This document shows positions 1-7,275 of a stretch of 44,171 nucleotides of DNA, piece by piece. The position numbers and the translations under genes were made by a program. The stretch's first letter is position 1; the number at the start of each line of letters is the position of its first letter. The stretch lies in IMG/VR virus record IMGVR_UViG_3300046519_000322, positions 1 to 44,171 of that record. One strand, given 5' to 3'. The stretch comes from a virus. The notes below the pieces were generated by a model that had not been told where the DNA came from, did no database searches, and worked only from the letters and a program-made list of their open reading frames with translations.

Positions 1-3000
1 TCGTCGGACACGTCCCGGTTCCAGGACCAGTGCGGCGTCTCACTCTCGTCGCCGGTGTAGTCGCCGGGGTGCGCCAGGATCGGCTCCTGCGGAGACCCCA
101 TACCGGGGCCCTGGAAGCCACTGTCGTCATCGTCTTCCTGCAGGCCGCCTTCGGGACCCTCAGGCCCCTGCATACGCGGCATGTCAGGGCCGGGGGTGAA
201 CGGGTCTCCCATGCGGTCCGTGGCGCGGCCGGGCAGCTCGCGCGGGCCTGCCTGGCCGCCCTGTTCCGGGTCGACCAACTGCGGCTGGGCGTTGACGTTG
301 CCGTCCGGGTCGATCTCGTCCGGCTGGATCATGCCGTCGCCGTTGCGGTCGGAGACGGCCGGGCCCATCTGCTGGGTGCCGTCGAGCGCCTGGTCGCCGA
401 ACGGGGACGGCGGCAGGCCGTTCTCGTCGAGCTGGTCGGGGTCGACCATCTGCGGGTCGTCCTCGTCCAGCGGCTGCCCGTCGGGGCCCAACTGCTCCTC
501 GCCGGGCTCCTCGCCCTGCTGCGGCATGCCGGTGCCGTCGTCGTTGACGCGCTGCAGTTCGCCGTTGTTGTCGACCAGGGAGGGGTCGACGATCTGCTTG
601 CGCAGGTCGAGCTGCTTGGCCTTGTCCAGGTCCGGGTCGCGGAACTGCTCCGGCGGGTTGATGAACCCGCAGATCTGGCACTGGATCCCGTCGAAGGTGT
701 CCTTGTCGCCGCAGACCGGGCAGTTCTCCTCGCGGAGCGTGTCGACGTCGGCCGGGGCCTTGATCTCCCCGTACGCCAGCGCGCTGATGGATCCATCGGC
801 GTTGATCATGACGGCGTCAACCACCTTCGCCACGTGGGAGTTGCCCTGCTCCTTCAGCTCCGGCGCGTGCTCGCCCGCAAAGCCCTTCCAGTGGCCCTTG
901 ATGTTCTCCTCGGCCTTGTTACGCCCCGCGCCCAGGTTCTTGGCGCTGGCGTTCGCGTTGGCCTGGTCCTCGGCGGTGTTGAGGCGCTGGCGCACCAGCC
1001 AGGTCACGGCCTGCACCTGGTGTGCGGCGACCGGCTTGCCCTCCTTCTCGGAGATGGCGGCGGCGGCGTTGCGGTAGGTGTTGGCGGCGTGCTCGTAGTA
1101 GTGCCGGGCGTGCTTGCCGCTCTGGGCGCCAGGGAAGCCCTGGTGGGCGTCGTTCTCGACGTCGGTGATCCGGCGCCCGGCCGCCACGGACAGTGCGTGC
1201 CGGTCGACGACCACCCGGCCGGACAGCCGACGCTCGGCGCCGGACTTCTTCTCCTCGTCGGTCTGCGGTTCGTAGCCGCCGTGCTCGATGAGGTGCGCGA
1301 AGTCCTGGGTCTTCGGTGCCTTCAGGACCGGCTGGTGGTGCTCGCCGTCCATGATGCGCTGCGCCTTGTCGGCGTGCATGCCCATGGTGACGGTGTGCGC
1401 GGGCTTGTCCGGGTCGTCCTTGAGCGGCCGGACGGCCGCCTGCCGGTGGAAGGAGTGGGCCGCGTTGAACATGTTCATCGGCCAGTTGGTGCGCGGGCTG
1501 TAGGCCGACAGGACACCGGCGCCCTTGTGGGCGGCCTCTTCGTCGGTCTTGATGCTGGGGTCGAGCTTGGCGATGGCCTTGGCGACGTGGTGGGCGTCGC
1601 TGTACCAGCGCATGCCCGAGTCCTTCTCCTCTGGCGTGGCCTGGTCCCAGTGCTTGACGATGTGGTCGTGGTGCAGCGGGACTTGCTTGTACCAGGGGTG
1701 GTCTCCGGCGGGCTCGTACGGCTGGCCGCGCTTCGGCTTCGGGGTGCCGTACTCGTCCAGTTCGGGCTCGGCCGCCTTCGGCGCGGGCTTCTTCGCAGCC
1801 GCCATGGCCTCCAGCGCGGCGGTACGGCGGCGGCCGAACAGCTTCTGCTGCTCCCACTGCGGTGCGGCCGGAGCGGGAGCCTGGGCGCGCGTGCGGGACT
1901 TGGTGGTGCGCTGCCTTGGCGCGGGCTCGGCGCCGTGGAACGGGCCCTTGGAGCCGTCGCCGAACGGGGTACGCGGGTGCGGCGAGTGGGCGACGTAGGC
2001 AGGTACCGAGTCCATGCGGCGCTCGTACGCGGCCTGGGCGCGGTGGTGGCCGTCAGCAACCTGGTAGACGCCGTGGCGGTGCACCAGCACCAGCGGCGGC
2101 ACCTTCTCCGGGTTCTCGGCGTAGCCCCGGCTGGCGTTCTCGACGCGGCCGTCGCCGCCGCCATGGTGCTTGAAGTCGATGTGCTGGGGGTTGATGTGCT
2201 GCAGGTGGAACTCCAGGCTGTGCACATCGGAGGACTCGTCGTGCGGGTCGTCGGGCCGGTTGTGGGCCAGGTGGTTGGCGGCCCAACCGATGCCCTCGCC
2301 GTCGGCGCCCTCAGCGGCCTCGCCGTGGTACTCGGGGTCGCCGTAGACGTGAGGGTGCCGCTCGCCGATCTCGTCCCACGAGAACGGGCCGGTGCTGTTG
2401 GCCTCCACCTGCAGGGCGTTGAGGCTCGGCTTCAGCGGCGTGAAGGGCTTCGAGTGCGACACCGCGTCCTCGCGGCGCTGCCGGTTCTCCGTGGTGCCCT
2501 CGAACGGGACGTGCGGCACGGCGGGCTTGGCGTGGGAGACGGGGTGGGCGGGCTTCGGCTGGGGTGTCGCGTCCTCGCCGTCGTCGTCGCCCTCCAGGTC
2601 GTCGTGGTCCTCGAACTGGGAGTAGTCGGTCGCGGCCGTCTTCGAGGCGGCCTTGCCGAGGCCGGAGGTGTCCACGCCGAGGAAGTGCGCGGTGGGGTCG
2701 GCCGGGGGCTCGACGAGCACCGAGTTCTCGAAGAAGCGCAGGCCGAAGCAGGTCTCGCGGACCAGCTCGCCGACCTTCTTTCCGCCCGCCGTGGCGCGGA
2801 AGATCCGCTTGCCCTTCAGATGGGGGATGTGGGAGCAGTAGTCGGCCGGGGTGCGGGCCTCGTTGCCGCAGGCGGAGCACACGGAGCGCTCGACGTCGCA
2901 GCCCATGGAGGTCCGGTCGATATGTCCGGCCAGGATCGCCTTGGCCAGCTTGGGGAACCGGGTGGCGTCGATCTCCATGAGGACTTCGGCCCAGGTGTCC

Positions 3001-3311
3001 GGCGAGCCGTCGGGGTTGCGGTCCTGGTGAAGGGCGGCGTCGATGATCACGCCTCGGGCACGCCGGTGGTTGTCATTGACGTGGTTCACGAAGACCGGCT
3101 TGCCGACGAACGTCTTGTACGACGCCGCGATCTCCTCGGCAGGAAACTCGTCGAAATTGTCGTTGCAGCGTGAACTGATCGCCCTGCTGCGTACGTACAA
3201 GTAGCCGGGGCGAGCCTCGTACTGGAACACCGCACGGTGGGCCGCCTTGGTGACGCGCTGCTGGTCGCCGAGGCTGGCGGCGATGATCTGGGCCGTGGCG
3301 AACTTCAGCAC
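1..3311 (-). CDS. Prohead protease fused to ParB-like and DUF7178-like domains (partial, C-terminus off window)
   Basis: The frame opens at a GTG preceded by AGGAGG 7 nt upstream and runs without a stop past the left edge, giving more than 1,100 residues. Residues 60-145 look like a capsid-maturation (assemblin-type) protease: GKPVFVNHVNDN with candidate His77, and DRTSMGCDV with candidate Ser135. A Cys cluster CSACGN..YCSHI (residues 145-161) follows. After an acidic/Pro-rich linker, residues 403-440 (PPLVLVHRHGVYQVADGHHR) match a ParB/sulfiredoxin-like fold. Roughly residues 545-770 resemble the DUF7178 domain seen in actinophage virion proteins. A zinc ribbon CPVCGDK..CQICG and an acidic, Pro/Gln-rich tail come next. 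In most phages the protease is a separate protein, so the fused modules may be cleaved off and packaged. The protease call is fairly secure; the other domains rest on motif recognition. Confidence 0.72.
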   Translation of the reverse strand, partial: MLKFATAQIIAASLGDQQRVTKAAHRAVFQYEARPGYLYVRSRAISSRCNDNFDEFPAEEIAASYKTFVGKPVFVNHVNDNHRRARGVIIDAALHQDRNPDGSPDTWAEVLMEIDATRFPKLAKAILAGHIDRTSMGCDVERSVCSACGNEARTPADYCSHIPHLKGKRIFRATAGGKKVGELVRETCFGLRFFENSVLVEPPADPTAHFLGVDTSGLGKAASKTAATDYSQFEDHDDLEGDDDGEDATPQPKPAHPVSHAKPAVPHVPFEGTTENRQRREDAVSHSKPFTPLKPSLNALQVEANSTGPFSWDEIGERHPHVYGDPEYHGEAAEGADGEGIGWAANHLAHNRPDDPHDESSDVHSLEFHLQHINPQHIDFKHHGGGDGRVENASRGYAENPEKVPPLVLVHRHGVYQVADGHHRAQAAYERRMDSVPAYVAHSPHPRTPFGDGSKGPFHGAEPAPRQRTTKSRTRAQAPAPAAPQWEQQKLFGRRRTAALEAMAAAKKPAPKAAEPELDEYGTPKPKRGQPYEPAGDHPWYKQVPLHHDHIVKHWDQATPEEKDSGMRWYSDAHHVAKAIAKLDPSIKTDEEAAHKGAGVLSAYSPRTNWPMNMFNAAHSFHRQAAVRPLKDDPDKPAHTVTMGMHADKAQRIMDGEHHQPVLKAPKTQDFAHLIEHGGYEPQTDEEKKSGAERRLSGRVVVDRHALSVAAGRRITDVENDAHQGFPGAQSGKHARHYYEHAANTYRNAAAAISEKEGKPVAAHQVQAVTWLVRQRLNTAEDQANANASAKNLGAGRNKAEENIKGHWKGFAGEHAPELKEQGNSHVAKVVDAVMINADGSISALAYGEIKAPADVDTLREENCPVCGDKDTFDGIQCQICGFINPPEQFRDPDLDKAKQLDLRKQIVDPSLVDNNGELQRVNDDGTGMPQQGEEPGEEQLGPDGQPLDEDDPQMVDPDQLDENGLPPSPFGDQALDGTQQMGPAVSDRNGDGMIQPDEIDPDGNVNAQPQLVDPEQGGQAGPRELPGRATDRMGDPFTPGPDMPRMQGPEGPEGGLQEDDDDSGFQGPGMGSPQEPILAHPGDYTGDESETPHWSWNRDVSD

Positions 3312-3703
3312 ACCGGGTCCTCCTGTGCGGGCGGCGGCGCCTGGTGCGCCCTCGCCCCTTGGGGGTGGACGGGGTGTGGCGAACAGGAGGGCAACCTGGG
3401 AGCCGTCGGTGGCAACAGATTGGAGAAGGAGGTGTGTAGACCTCATGAAGGGGAGAACCGATGGCCAGTGGTTCGGCACAATGCGAGATAAGGTCTCCGC
3501 TTGTCAGCCGAAGCGGAGGGTCCTCTTCCTCGCTTTGGCGACAAATAGACTTATTCTAAATTTACCGATACCGTTCATCCGGCGCGTCGTTGAACGATGC
3601 GACGTCCCGCAGACGACATGCAGAGAGCCCCGGCCGACCTTCCTGGCAAGGAATCGGGTCGGCCGGGGCTCGGCTCCGGTCTACGTCAGCGGTAGATGGC
3701 GGT
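3312..3703. other. Long leader/intergenic region with CAAGGGG element and AT-rich putative promoter
   Basis: This 392-bp stretch has no convincing gene on either strand. It holds the CCCCCAAGGGGCGAG element of the protease gene (3353-3368), a short inverted repeat CACACC/GGTGTG (3309-3314 and 3373-3378) that includes the GTG start, and a small hairpin CCGCTT/AAGCGG near 3500. At 3541-3570 there is a strikingly AT-rich patch whose minus strand contains TAGAAT (3553-3558), a plausible -10 with only a weak -35 (CGGATG at 3576-3581). A strong terminator lies at 3625-3671. I read it as the promoter and long 5' leader of the protease gene. Confidence 0.5.
3625..3671 (-). terminator. Intrinsic terminator-like hairpin after the small membrane protein gene
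   Basis: GAGCCCCGGCCGAC (3625-3638) pairs perfectly with 3658-3671 around a 19-nt loop, a 14-bp GC-rich stem about 30 nt past the stop of the 3704-4006 gene. There is no T-tract, which is common in actinobacterial terminators. Confidence 0.75.
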
Positions 3704-4006
3704 CTACGGCCGGTCTTCCGGAGTGGGATCCGACGTGGCGGTCGCCGGATCGGGGGTGCTGGCCTTGCGGTGCCGTCCCGTGTAGGTCGGCCTGGCAGTG
3801 GAGCCGAGGAGTAGCCCCGCGAGCGGCCAGCGTGACTGAAGCAGGTGGGCGAGCGTGTAGTACGCGGCGCCGAGGACCACGGTCAGCAGGCCGGTGAGGT
3901 TCTGCGTGAACTCGGCGCTGGCGTGGACGTTGTGCGAGGCGAGGAACGCCAGGACGAAGCCGACAGCCATCGGAACGACCGTACGGACAAGAGCGGGAGT
4001 AGGCAC
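3704..4006 (-). CDS. Small two-TM membrane protein, holin-like
   Basis: The 100-residue protein has two hydrophobic segments (about residues 6-25, LVRTVVPMAVGFVLAFLASH, and 37-57, LTGLLTVVLGAAYYTLAHLLQ) and a basic, Pro/Thr-rich tail. This is the usual build of actinophage holins and holin-like proteins. I chose GTG at 4006 because AAGGAG lies 6 nt upstream and the CAAGGGGCGA leader element sits just beyond, as for neighbouring late genes. An upstream ATG at 4111 with GGGGGAGG is the alternative and would add 35 residues of no recognisable character. It ends at a strong terminator and is divergent from the XRE cassette. Holin function is inferred from size and topology only. Confidence 0.6.
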   Translation of the reverse strand: MPTPALVRTVVPMAVGFVLAFLASHNVHASAEFTQNLTGLLTVVLGAAYYTLAHLLQSRWPLAGLLLGSTARPTYTGRHRKASTPDPATATSDPTPEDRP

Positions 4007-4030
4007 CTGAACTCCTTGGGCCAGGGGATG

Positions 4031-4046
4031 CTTCGCCCCTTGACGG
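4031..4046 (-). promoter_or_regulatory. CAAGGGG leader element of the holin-like gene
   Basis: The minus strand reads CCGTCAAGGGGCGAAG. The GGGG can pair with CCCC about 8 nt downstream (AGGGG..CCCC) and GGGCC with GGCCC outside it, forming a leader hairpin just before the AAGGAG of the gene starting at 4006. Confidence 0.55.
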
Positions 4047-4188
4047 CCCGCAGGTACGCCCGGACAGCACCGGGCCCCGGGGATTCGGGCGGCCGTCACG
4101 GCTGTGCTCATGATGGATCGCCTCCCCCGTCAGCTCGTGTCTGTCAGTTTGCTGAGCTGATCGTATGACGCCGGGTGGTACTGGTGTC

Positions 4189-4256
4189 AACTTTCCATGC
4201 ACCTCGGCTTGTTCTGAGCACCCGGGTGTATGGAAACCATGCATCGGCGCTAGGAT
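4189..4256 (+). promoter_or_regulatory. Promoter and candidate operator of the XRE cassette
   Basis: TAGGAT (4251-4256) is a good -10 for the plus-strand cassette. The -35 position is occupied by an imperfect palindrome GTATGGAAACCATGC (4228-4242). A further half-site TTTCCATGCA (4192-4201) is the inverse of TGTATGGAAA (4227-4236) at 9 of 10 bases. Two inverted CCATGCA/TGTATGG units over the -35 suggest autoregulation by the XRE protein encoded immediately downstream. Confidence 0.6.
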
Positions 4257-4305
4257 CCAGGCATGGGTCAATTTTTTTCATCTCGACATAGGGAGGGGGG
4301 ACCCG

Positions 4306-4881
4306 ATGCCTCTAGGTCGCAAGTTCCGCCAGCTGCATGCCTTGAAGCTCAGCCCTGATGGCAAGAAGTACGACATCAGTGTGATCGCCCGCGAGGCTTC
4401 AAGGTTGTACCGCGAGGAGAAAATTCTGCGGACGACCCAGGAGCTTCAGGCTGCCGGTGTCAGTATGAAGGAAATCGCACAGGCGTGCGAGACGATTCGC
4501 GCCGAGCCCGACGTGATCAACCGCCTGTACCTGTCTGAAGTGCGCGACGGCAAGAAGCGGGATGTGAAGTGGGGGGTCGTCGAGGCCCTCAGTCTCTTCT
4601 TCCGTGTCGAGACGGACTTCTGGCGCATCGGTGCCGACGCTACGGACAAGACGCGCAGGATCGAGAAGGAAGTGGAACTTATCCAGCTCGGCTTGCAGGT
4701 GGCCAAGGCCGCCCAGGCGCTCGATAAGCCTACGGACGGTGACCAAGAGAGCACGCAGGGCATGGAGTTGATCGGGGCCCTGCTGCGTGGAGGCCAAGAG
4801 AAGGACCCCGCGCAGGTGGAGAGCATCTTCCGCGTGGCCCTGATGGCCCTACAAGCGGCCCCCGAAGCAGAGACCGGATAG
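4306..4881 (+). CDS. XRE-family helix-turn-helix regulator of the ImmA cassette
   Basis: This 191-residue protein is of the Streptomyces XRE type usually found beside ImmA/IrrE peptidases. It begins MPLGRKFRQLHALKL and has an HTH-like region around residues 35-100 (REASRLYREEKI..GVSMKEIAQACETI, then a segment ending DVKWGVVEALSLFFRV, typical of XRE family members with an insertion). The start is ATG 4306 because GGGAGGGGGG ends 5 nt upstream; an in-frame ATG at 4165 lies upstream of the -10 and cannot be used from this promoter. It is the first gene of the only plus-strand operon here. In known XRE/ImmA pairs the peptidase cleaves or inactivates the repressor; that role is assumed here. Confidence 0.75.
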   Translation: MPLGRKFRQLHALKLSPDGKKYDISVIAREASRLYREEKILRTTQELQAAGVSMKEIAQACETIRAEPDVINRLYLSEVRDGKKRDVKWGVVEALSLFFRVETDFWRIGADATDKTRRIEKEVELIQLGLQVAKAAQALDKPTDGDQESTQGMELIGALLRGGQEKDPAQVESIFRVALMALQAAPEAETG

Positions 4882-4940
4882 CTCCATTGTCAGCCCCGTG
4901 CCTTACGCTGAGTGGCGTCAAGAGGCAGACTCGGTGATCA

Positions 4941-5498
4941 ATGGGGGCTTGGATGGGTGTGATGCGGAACCGGCGTGGCCTGAAGGGGACTTGGGACCAA
5001 GCATTGACGAGGCTGGTGCTCCCCGCGTCTCCCTGGACGGCCGAGGACCTGCTGCGCGCGTACGTGGAGCAGGTGCGCGGTCGCAAGCTCATCCTCAGTC
5101 GCGATCCAGTGGTGGCCTCGCCGAACGGCCCGAGCGGCATGTGGTTTCCCACGCCGGACACCGACCTCGTCTGGGCCCATCCCGCCATATCGGGCATACC
5201 GTACAACCACGTCCTGGGGCACGAGCTTGGCCACATGGTCAACGGAGATGAGCCGGACCGACTCAACCTCACCAGCATCGTGCGCCTCTTGATGGGGGCC
5301 TGCACCAGTACATCGGGCCTCCTCGCGGACGCCCTCTCCTCCGCCGGAGTCCTGTGCCGCGCCGACGGCACGAGCAGTGAGGACCGCGAACGGAAGGCCG
5401 AGAAATTCGGCTACTTCGCCGAGGGCTGGCTGGCCCAGAACGCCCCCCGCAAGGCCACCCTCCTGGAGGCGAATGTGCGAGAGAGCCTCGCCCTCTGA
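4941..5498 (+). CDS. ImmA/IrrE-family metallopeptidase
   Basis: The 185-residue protein carries the zincin motif HELGH (residues 94-98) followed by MVNGDEPDRL, as in ImmA/IrrE family enzymes that cleave XRE or DdrO-type repressors. The preceding segment (DTDLVWAHPAISGIPYNHVLG) fits the substrate-cleft strand of the family. It follows the XRE gene by 60 nt and precedes the membrane protein by 15 nt, a standard three-gene arrangement in Streptomyces. Starts at 4941, 4953 or 4962 are possible; none has a strong Shine-Dalgarno, so the first is given. Likely substrate, by neighbourhood, is the XRE protein upstream. Confidence 0.82.
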   Translation: MGAWMGVMRNRRGLKGTWDQALTRLVLPASPWTAEDLLRAYVEQVRGRKLILSRDPVVASPNGPSGMWFPTPDTDLVWAHPAISGIPYNHVLGHELGHMVNGDEPDRLNLTSIVRLLMGACTSTSGLLADALSSAGVLCRADGTSSEDRERKAEKFGYFAEGWLAQNAPRKATLLEANVRESLAL

Positions 5499-5513
5499 CC
5501 GAGATGAGTAACG

Positions 5514-6788
5514 GTGACCGCCACACCTGACCTGCCCGCCTGGATAGCCAGCATCCTCCTGACTCTGGAAGTCCTGAGGCGTCTCCCTGCCGCGCTCCGC
5601 AACTCACGCAGCCGCCCTCTCTGGATCTTCTTCTTCGCCCTCGACATGGCGATGCTGGCGAAGATCCAGAGCGTTGGGGACTTCCTGTACGAGACCACCG
5701 GCGTAGACGACGTCGCCGTCCTGACCAAACACATCTTCGGGATCGCTGCCGTCGCCGGACTCCTGCGCTGGGTCACCAACGTCGTACCCGGCCGCATGGA
5801 CGGCAGACGCGAGCCCCGCTACCGGATGGTCATCAGCAGCAACCCCCGGCGCATCGTGAGCTGGCTCTTCGTCGTCGCGGTGGTCGCCCTCTTTCCGATG
5901 GCACAGCGGCGTACCGGCAACCAAGAGGACTCGGACTTCATCTTCGTCCAGGCCGGGCACTTCTGGGGCAGTCTGCAGATGCTGCTCTTCTACGCCTACC
6001 TGGTCTTCGGCCTGGTCTGCGCCTCCCTGACCTGTTCCGCCACGGCGCGCGAGCCGTCAGCCAAGGGCGCCTTCAAGTACGGCATGCAGGTCATGTCGCT
6101 GGGCTGCTCCTGTGGCTCGTTCTACGGCATCCTGCGCTCTGGCTACCTGATCGTCCGCCTCTTCAACAAACCGTTCCTCGGCGGCGACCAGTTCGTGAAC
6201 GTCACCTCCGACTTCGCCCTCGTCAGCGCAGTCCTCCTCATCGTCGGAGGCGCGGCGGCCCCGAAGCTGGAGCGCATAGACCACCTCATCAAGGCCCACG
6301 CCGCCATCAACGACCTGCGCCCGCTGTGGCTCACCCTGACCCGGGCAGTCCCCGAGGTGATCTACGACGACCAGGTCCCCCACCGCCGTCCCACCCGCAC
6401 CCGCGATCTTCTGGACCGCCTGTACGACTTCTGGAACTGGAAGCACCTCGACCTGCGCCTGCGTAAGCGGATCCAGGAGATCCACGACGCCTCTCTCCAC
6501 CTCGCCCCCTACGTGCCCACCGACCTGCGCGGGCGCGCCGAGACGGTCACTCGCGAACTTGGCCTGCCTTCGTACGTGGTGACCGCCTACCTCCTCCACA
6601 CCGCCATCCGGCGCAAGAAGGATCACGAGGAGCCCTGCAGTGGTCAGTGCGAGTGCGAGGTCATCCTGCAGGCGACGGAGGACCTGTTCACCAGCACCTC
6701 GAAGCTGCTGCCGGTCGGGCACGCCATGCAGAACCCGCTTCAGATGGGCCTGATCAACCGGCGATTCACAGCGGCCGTGCACGCATAA
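5514..6788 (+). CDS. MAB_1171c-type (DUF6545-like) multi-pass membrane protein
   Basis: The 424-residue protein has six or seven hydrophobic segments in its first ~245 residues (for example IFFFALDMAMLA, HIFGIAAVAGLL, WLFVVAVVALF, LLFYAYLVFGLVC, FALVSAVLLIVGG). A cytosolic C-terminal domain contains LRPLWLTLTRAVPEVIY, RKRIQEIHDASLHL and a Cys-rich CSGQCECEV. This build and its position after XRE and ImmA/IrrE genes match the family annotated as MAB_1171c putative transporter in actinobacteria. Its real activity is unknown. Start GTG 5514 gives the hydrophobic N-terminus expected. A terminator follows 3 nt after the stop. Confidence 0.72.
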   Translation: MTATPDLPAWIASILLTLEVLRRLPAALRNSRSRPLWIFFFALDMAMLAKIQSVGDFLYETTGVDDVAVLTKHIFGIAAVAGLLRWVTNVVPGRMDGRREPRYRMVISSNPRRIVSWLFVVAVVALFPMAQRRTGNQEDSDFIFVQAGHFWGSLQMLLFYAYLVFGLVCASLTCSATAREPSAKGAFKYGMQVMSLGCSCGSFYGILRSGYLIVRLFNKPFLGGDQFVNVTSDFALVSAVLLIVGGAAAPKLERIDHLIKAHAAINDLRPLWLTLTRAVPEVIYDDQVPHRRPTRTRDLLDRLYDFWNWKHLDLRLRKRIQEIHDASLHLAPYVPTDLRGRAETVTRELGLPSYVVTAYLLHTAIRRKKDHEEPCSGQCECEVILQATEDLFTSTSKLLPVGHAMQNPLQMGLINRRFTAAVHA

Positions 6789-6790
6789 CG

Positions 6791-6839
6791 CCGTTGAGCC
6801 GCCTTTCAACGGAAAGACGGCTCAACGGTTTTCAGTTTT
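6791..6839. terminator. Bidirectional terminator between convergent genes
   Basis: CCGTTGAGCCG (6791-6801) pairs with CGGCTCAACGG (6818-6828), followed by TTTTCAGTTTTTT. It ends the plus-strand XRE cassette and separates it from the late gene that stops at 6841 on the other strand. This is the most classical rho-independent terminator in the window. Confidence 0.88.
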
Positions 6840-6840
6840 T

Positions 6841-7275
6841 TCATCCAGTGAGCAGCATCTGCAGGGCCGCCGTCGTCTCCTCCGGAGTCAGCGGCTGGCC
6901 CGAAGCGATCTTCTCCCGCAGCTGCGCCTGCGCCTTCTGCTCGTCCGTCATGCCGTAGTACGGGTCCGGCCTGTGCGTGGCCAGCACCTGCTTCACGGCC
7001 GCCAGGTCCGCCGAGGACGGCGTGACGTACAGCGTGATCGGGGTCTGCGCGCCGACCGGGACCGGCTCGCCCTCGTCGTCGAGCGGGAAGAAGGCCGCGA
7101 GCCGGACGTCCGGGCCGAGCGCCTCGGTGACCTCGTCCTGCAGCTGGCCGATCTGCAGGTCACGGGGCCAGGTGAAGCGCTGGCTGTCTCCTCGGAAGGG
7201 GCACTTCGGGTCGCTGCCGTCGGCCGCCGTCTCAGCGGGGATCGGCTCGGCCACGTCGTCCATCAGTCCAGCCAT
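6841..7275 (-). CDS. Hypothetical phage protein
   Basis: The 144-residue acidic soluble protein is not recognised. It starts 13 nt inside the end of the SWIM/ART-like gene, with AGGAGG 10 nt before ATG 7275, so it is translationally coupled and probably a late or virion protein. The middle (RFTWPRDLQIGQLQDEVTEAL..LAAFFPLDDEGEPVPVG..ITLYV) looks like a compact alpha/beta fold. The C-terminal half (EQKAQAQLREKIASGQPLTPEETTAALQMLL) is helical and resembles a short protein-interaction tail. Confidence 0.7.
   Translation of the reverse strand: MAGLMDDVAEPIPAETAADGSDPKCPFRGDSQRFTWPRDLQIGQLQDEVTEALGPDVRLAAFFPLDDEGEPVPVGAQTPITLYVTPSSADLAAVKQVLATHRPDPYYGMTDEQKAQAQLREKIASGQPLTPEETTAALQMLLTG

Noticed and set aside
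30-3173. 1,047-codon open frame on the plus strand
   Set aside because: It is antisense to the protease fusion, whose minus frame has recognisable protease, Cys-cluster and ParB-like motifs and a good ribosome site. Long antisense frames are expected in GC-rich DNA.
3704-4111. Longer start (ATG 4111) for the small membrane protein
   Set aside because: GGGGGAGG is present, but this start would put the CAAGGGG leader element inside the gene, unlike its neighbours, and adds residues without a clear feature.
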